Assembly: GCA_017440425.1 (NCBI GenBank)
Contig: JAFSHJ010000229.1
Span: 1 to 16,768 of the forward strand
From: Oscillospiraceae bacterium
GTDB lineage: Bacteria > Bacillota > Clostridia > Oscillospirales > Ruminococcaceae
DNA: 16,768 nucleotides
Reading direction: 5' to 3'
Shown here one piece after another: positions 15,229 to 16,768 of this stretch. The notes under the pieces were generated by a model. The model did no database searches. It was not told the DNA's origin and saw only the letters and a program-made list of their open reading frames with translations. The stretch's first letter is position 1. Each line of letters starts with the position of its first letter. The translations under genes and the position numbers were made by a program.

Positions 15229-15257
15229 TTGACTGGTATGTTGGAAAATGTTATAAT
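15229..15257 (+). promoter_or_regulatory. Promoter of the DeoR-family gene
   Basis: TTGACT (15229-15234), 17-base spacer, TATAAT (15252-15257). Transcription is expected near 15264, directly upstream of the GAGGAGG at 15271-15277, so the open frame must start soon after that site. Confidence 0.87.
15237..15254 (+). promoter_or_regulatory. Candidate autoregulatory DeoR operator
   Basis: TATGTTGGAAAATGTTAT lies across the spacer and the -10 of the DeoR promoter and matches the 11772-11789 site at 16 of 18 bases. Binding here would block RNA polymerase, giving negative autoregulation. Confidence 0.65.
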
Positions 15258-15270
15258 CATTTAGATAACA

Positions 15271-15277
15271 GAGGAGG
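15271..15277 (+). promoter_or_regulatory. Ribosome binding site that fixes an ATC start for the DeoR gene
   Basis: GAGGAGG is a near-perfect Shine-Dalgarno. Eight bases after it, in the DeoR frame, is ATC (15286-15288); no in-frame ATG or GTG lies nearby, and the only TTG is at 15355, beyond the start of the DNA-binding helices. Confidence 0.7.
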
Positions 15278-15285
15278 CGGCAACT

Positions 15286-16041
15286 ATCAATAACCTTAGA
15301 CGAGATGAACTCAAAAAGTATATTGAGAACAAGGGAATTGTTACAATTAAAGAGTTGGCTTCGCTGTTTTCATCGGTCAGTCTTATGACCATCCACCGTG
15401 ATCTTGATACGCTTGAGCAAGAAGGAAGCATCGTCAGAGTCAGGGGAGGAGCAAAGTATATCGGAGGGTCTTCCGACCATGAGCCGGCATACGAGCTCAG
15501 AGCCACAAAAAACAAAAAGGCAAAAGAGACAATCGCTCAAAAAGCGGTCAAGCTCCTCAGCGAAGGCAGAGCAGTTTTCTTTGATGCGGGAAGCACAATG
15601 ATGGAACTGGCCCTTATTGTTCCTGATATTCCTGCAAGCATCATCACCAACGGTCCCAATATAGCAATGGAATTGGCAAAGCGCCCCAATGTTACTGTTA
15701 ACCTCTGCGGAGGAACCCTCAACAGAACAAATATGATACTCACAGGCTCTGCCGCAACAGAAATGGTCTCCAGAATAAACATTGATATCGCATTTATCGT
15801 TGCAAGTGGTTATTCTGAAGAGGGCGGTTTCACCTGCGGAAAAGAGGCGGAGGCATTTGTTAAAAGCGAGGTCATCCGCAAAGCGAGAACAGTAGCGGTG
15901 CTGCTGGATAATTCCAAAATCGGAGCAATGCTGCCGTTTACCTTTGCCACAATGGAAGATATTGATTATCTGGTAACAGAGGCAGAAGTTCCGGAACAGA
16001 CAGCCGAAGAGGCTGCCAAATATGGTGTTACATTGTTGTAA
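15286..16041 (+). CDS. DeoR/GlpR-family transcriptional repressor with apparent ATC start
   Basis: A 251-residue DeoR-family regulator. The N-terminal winged helix-turn-helix reads RRDELKKYIENKGIVTIKELA, then LMTIHRDLDTLEQEGSIVRVRGGA, the family signature. The C-terminal DeoRC sensor domain has VFFDAGSTMMELA, ITNGPNIAMELA, LCGGTLN and DNSKIG. Family members sense phosphorylated sugars and repress the linked catabolic genes. The normal family start would fall at 15286, where the codon is ATC; upstream there is a stop (TAG 15262-15264) and no ATG, GTG or TTG. A start at TTG 15355 would delete much of the HTH. Promoter, RBS and family length all agree on 15286, so either ATC is used or an ATG was mutated or miscalled. 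It sits in the sugar cluster between the PHP and SorE-like genes and probably controls both itself and the aldolase promoter. Confidence 0.88.
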   Translation: MNNLRRDELKKYIENKGIVTIKELASLFSSVSLMTIHRDLDTLEQEGSIVRVRGGAKYIGGSSDHEPAYELRATKNKKAKETIAQKAVKLLSEGRAVFFDAGSTMMELALIVPDIPASIITNGPNIAMELAKRPNVTVNLCGGTLNRTNMILTGSAATEMVSRINIDIAFIVASGYSEEGGFTCGKEAEAFVKSEVIRKARTVAVLLDNSKIGAMLPFTFATMEDIDYLVTEAEVPEQTAEEAAKYGVTLL

Positions 16042-16043
16042 AA

Positions 16044-16146
16044 TACCGTAAAAACTAGTTGATAGGGAAGACGGTAATAACTAAACAGTACGGCTGACCC
16101 ACCGACGAGGGCAGCAAACAGTACAGTAAAATATCCCTTTCGTCGG
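16044..16146 (+). promoter_or_regulatory. Structured leader upstream of the SorE-like gene
   Basis: Two potential hairpins: TACCGT (16044-16049)/ACGGTA (16071-16076), and CCGACGA (16102-16108)/TCGTCGG (16140-16146) extended by GGG/CCC. A direct repeat AAACAGTAC occurs at 16083-16091 and 16116-16124. The second stem ends four bases before the RBS AAGGAG at 16151. No promoter is evident inside this leader, and it fits no RNA class that I can name. Confidence 0.5.
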
Positions 16147-16163
16147 AGAAAAGGAGTTTTATT

Positions 16164-16768
16164 ATGCTTACAAAAGCGCTTCGCATCTACGGCAAAGAAG
16201 ACCTGAGACTCGAAGAGTTCGAGCTCCCCGAAATGAAAGATGACGAGATAGTTGCAAAGGTTATCTCCGACAGTATCTGCATGTCTTCTTACAAGGCTGC
16301 AATGCAGGGTCCCGATCATAAGCGTGTACCCAACGATTGCGCAATCAACCCCACAATTATCGGACACGAGTTCTGCGGCGAGATCGTAAAGGTCGGTGCA
16401 AAATGGGCAGACAAGTTCGTTCCCGGACAGAAATTCTCCATCCAGCCCGCTCTTAACTATAAGGGCTCCCAGGATGCTCCCGGATATTCCTTCCGCTATG
16501 TAGGCGGCGATGCTACCTACGTTCTCATCCCCAACGAAGTTATGGAAATGGATTGTCTCCTTCCTTACTCCGGTGACGCTTTCTTCAAGGGCTCCCTTGC
16601 TGAACCCCTTTCCTGCGTAATCGGTACTTTCCATGCTATGTATCACACCAAACTCGGTGTATATACTCACGATATGGGTATTGTTGAGGGCGGCAAGATG
16701 GCTATCCTCGCAGGCGTTGGCCCCATGGGTCTCGCTGCTATCGACTACATCATCCACTGCGACCGTCG
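16164..16768 (+). CDS. Zinc-binding alcohol dehydrogenase, L-sorbose-1-phosphate reductase-like (5' part)
   Basis: The first 201 residues of a medium-chain zinc dehydrogenase that runs off the end of the window. It starts at ATG 16164 behind AAGGAG (seven-base gap). The N-terminus, ALRIYGKEDLRLEEFELPE, and the later AEPLSCVIGTFHAMY and GIVEGGKMAILAGVGPMGL resemble SorE, the L-sorbose-1-phosphate reductase, more than ordinary alcohol dehydrogenases. Cys39, His68 and Glu69 in SICMSS and GHEF are likely catalytic zinc ligands, and AGVGPMG at 183-189 opens the Rossmann fold. SorE reduces L-sorbose-1-phosphate to glucitol-6-phosphate. Here the exact substrate is uncertain, but a sugar phosphate fits the DeoR regulator, aldolase and PHP neighbours. 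It lies 122 bases after the DeoR gene and is probably part of the same cluster; the rest of the operon lies downstream, unseen. Confidence 0.87.
   Translation, partial: MLTKALRIYGKEDLRLEEFELPEMKDDEIVAKVISDSICMSSYKAAMQGPDHKRVPNDCAINPTIIGHEFCGEIVKVGAKWADKFVPGQKFSIQPALNYKGSQDAPGYSFRYVGGDATYVLIPNEVMEMDCLLPYSGDAFFKGSLAEPLSCVIGTFHAMYHTKLGVYTHDMGIVEGGKMAILAGVGPMGLAAIDYIIHCDR

Noticed and set aside
16054..16108. Resemblance of ATAGGGAAGACGGT to the cobalamin riboswitch core
   Set aside because: The B12 box (GCCACTG) and the other conserved blocks are missing, and the downstream gene is not B12-related.
1..16768. tRNA, rRNA, CRISPR array, insertion sequence, phage genes
   Set aside because: No cloverleaf, repeat-spacer pattern, transposase, integrase or structural phage gene could be recognised on either strand.

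Overview
This window looks like chromosome from an anaerobic, intermediate-GC Clostridia-type member of the Bacillota, probably an uncultured gut or rumen carbohydrate degrader. The evidence is strong purine-rich ribosome binding sites (AAGGAGG type), sigma-A promoters with 17-base spacers, U-tailed hairpin terminators, a GlpR/DeoR-type regulator and the gene families present. No species can be named from the sequence alone. Every gene I accept ends in TAA.

Layout. (1) Bases 1-321, plus strand: the 3' end of a D-2-hydroxyacid dehydrogenase broken by a one-base deletion, then a bidirectional terminator. (2) Bases 376-7062, minus strand: an SDR oxidoreductase, a two-domain SGNH esterase (GxDLY plus Lipase_GDSL_3 type), three tandem paralogues of a uroporphyrinogen-decarboxylase-like (URO-D fold) protein, and an Eis-type GNAT acetyltransferase. 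The esterase and each URO-D gene have their own near-identical promoter (TTTACW, 17 bases, TG-extended -10), and each URO-D copy has its own terminator. (3) Bases 7139-10213, minus strand: a large cytosolic GH106-like glycoside hydrolase with a strong terminator. (4) Bases 10214-10871: a non-core stretch with a terminator, one possible 54-residue ORF and codon use unlike the rest of the window. (5) Bases 10872-11597, minus strand: an acyl-ACP thioesterase with its own promoter. (6) Bases 11827-16768, plus strand: a carbohydrate-catabolism cluster of a class II aldolase/SDR fusion, a PHP-domain protein, a DeoR-family repressor and the start of an L-sorbose-1-phosphate-reductase-like zinc dehydrogenase.

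How the genes may work together. The GH106-like enzyme (alpha-L-rhamnosidase family) and the aldolase/SDR fusion (architecture of RhaE/YuxG, rhamnulose-1-phosphate aldolase plus lactaldehyde dehydrogenase) suggest use of L-rhamnose or a related deoxy-sugar. The SorE-like dehydrogenase and PHP protein do not belong to the standard rhamnose route, so the plus-strand cluster may handle a different sugar phosphate. An 18-base motif, TATGTTnGAAAATGTTnT, overlaps the aldolase transcription start and the promoter of the DeoR gene itself; it is the best candidate operator and implies autoregulation. The minus-strand esterase and URO-D genes look like a second regulon built from separate single-gene units.

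The points most worth a second look are the shared DeoR operator, the DeoR gene whose only plausible start codon is ATC, the tandem URO-D triplication with altered active-site motifs and signs of gene conversion, the structured leaders ahead of the PHP and SorE-like genes, and the foreign-looking stretch at 10450-10870.
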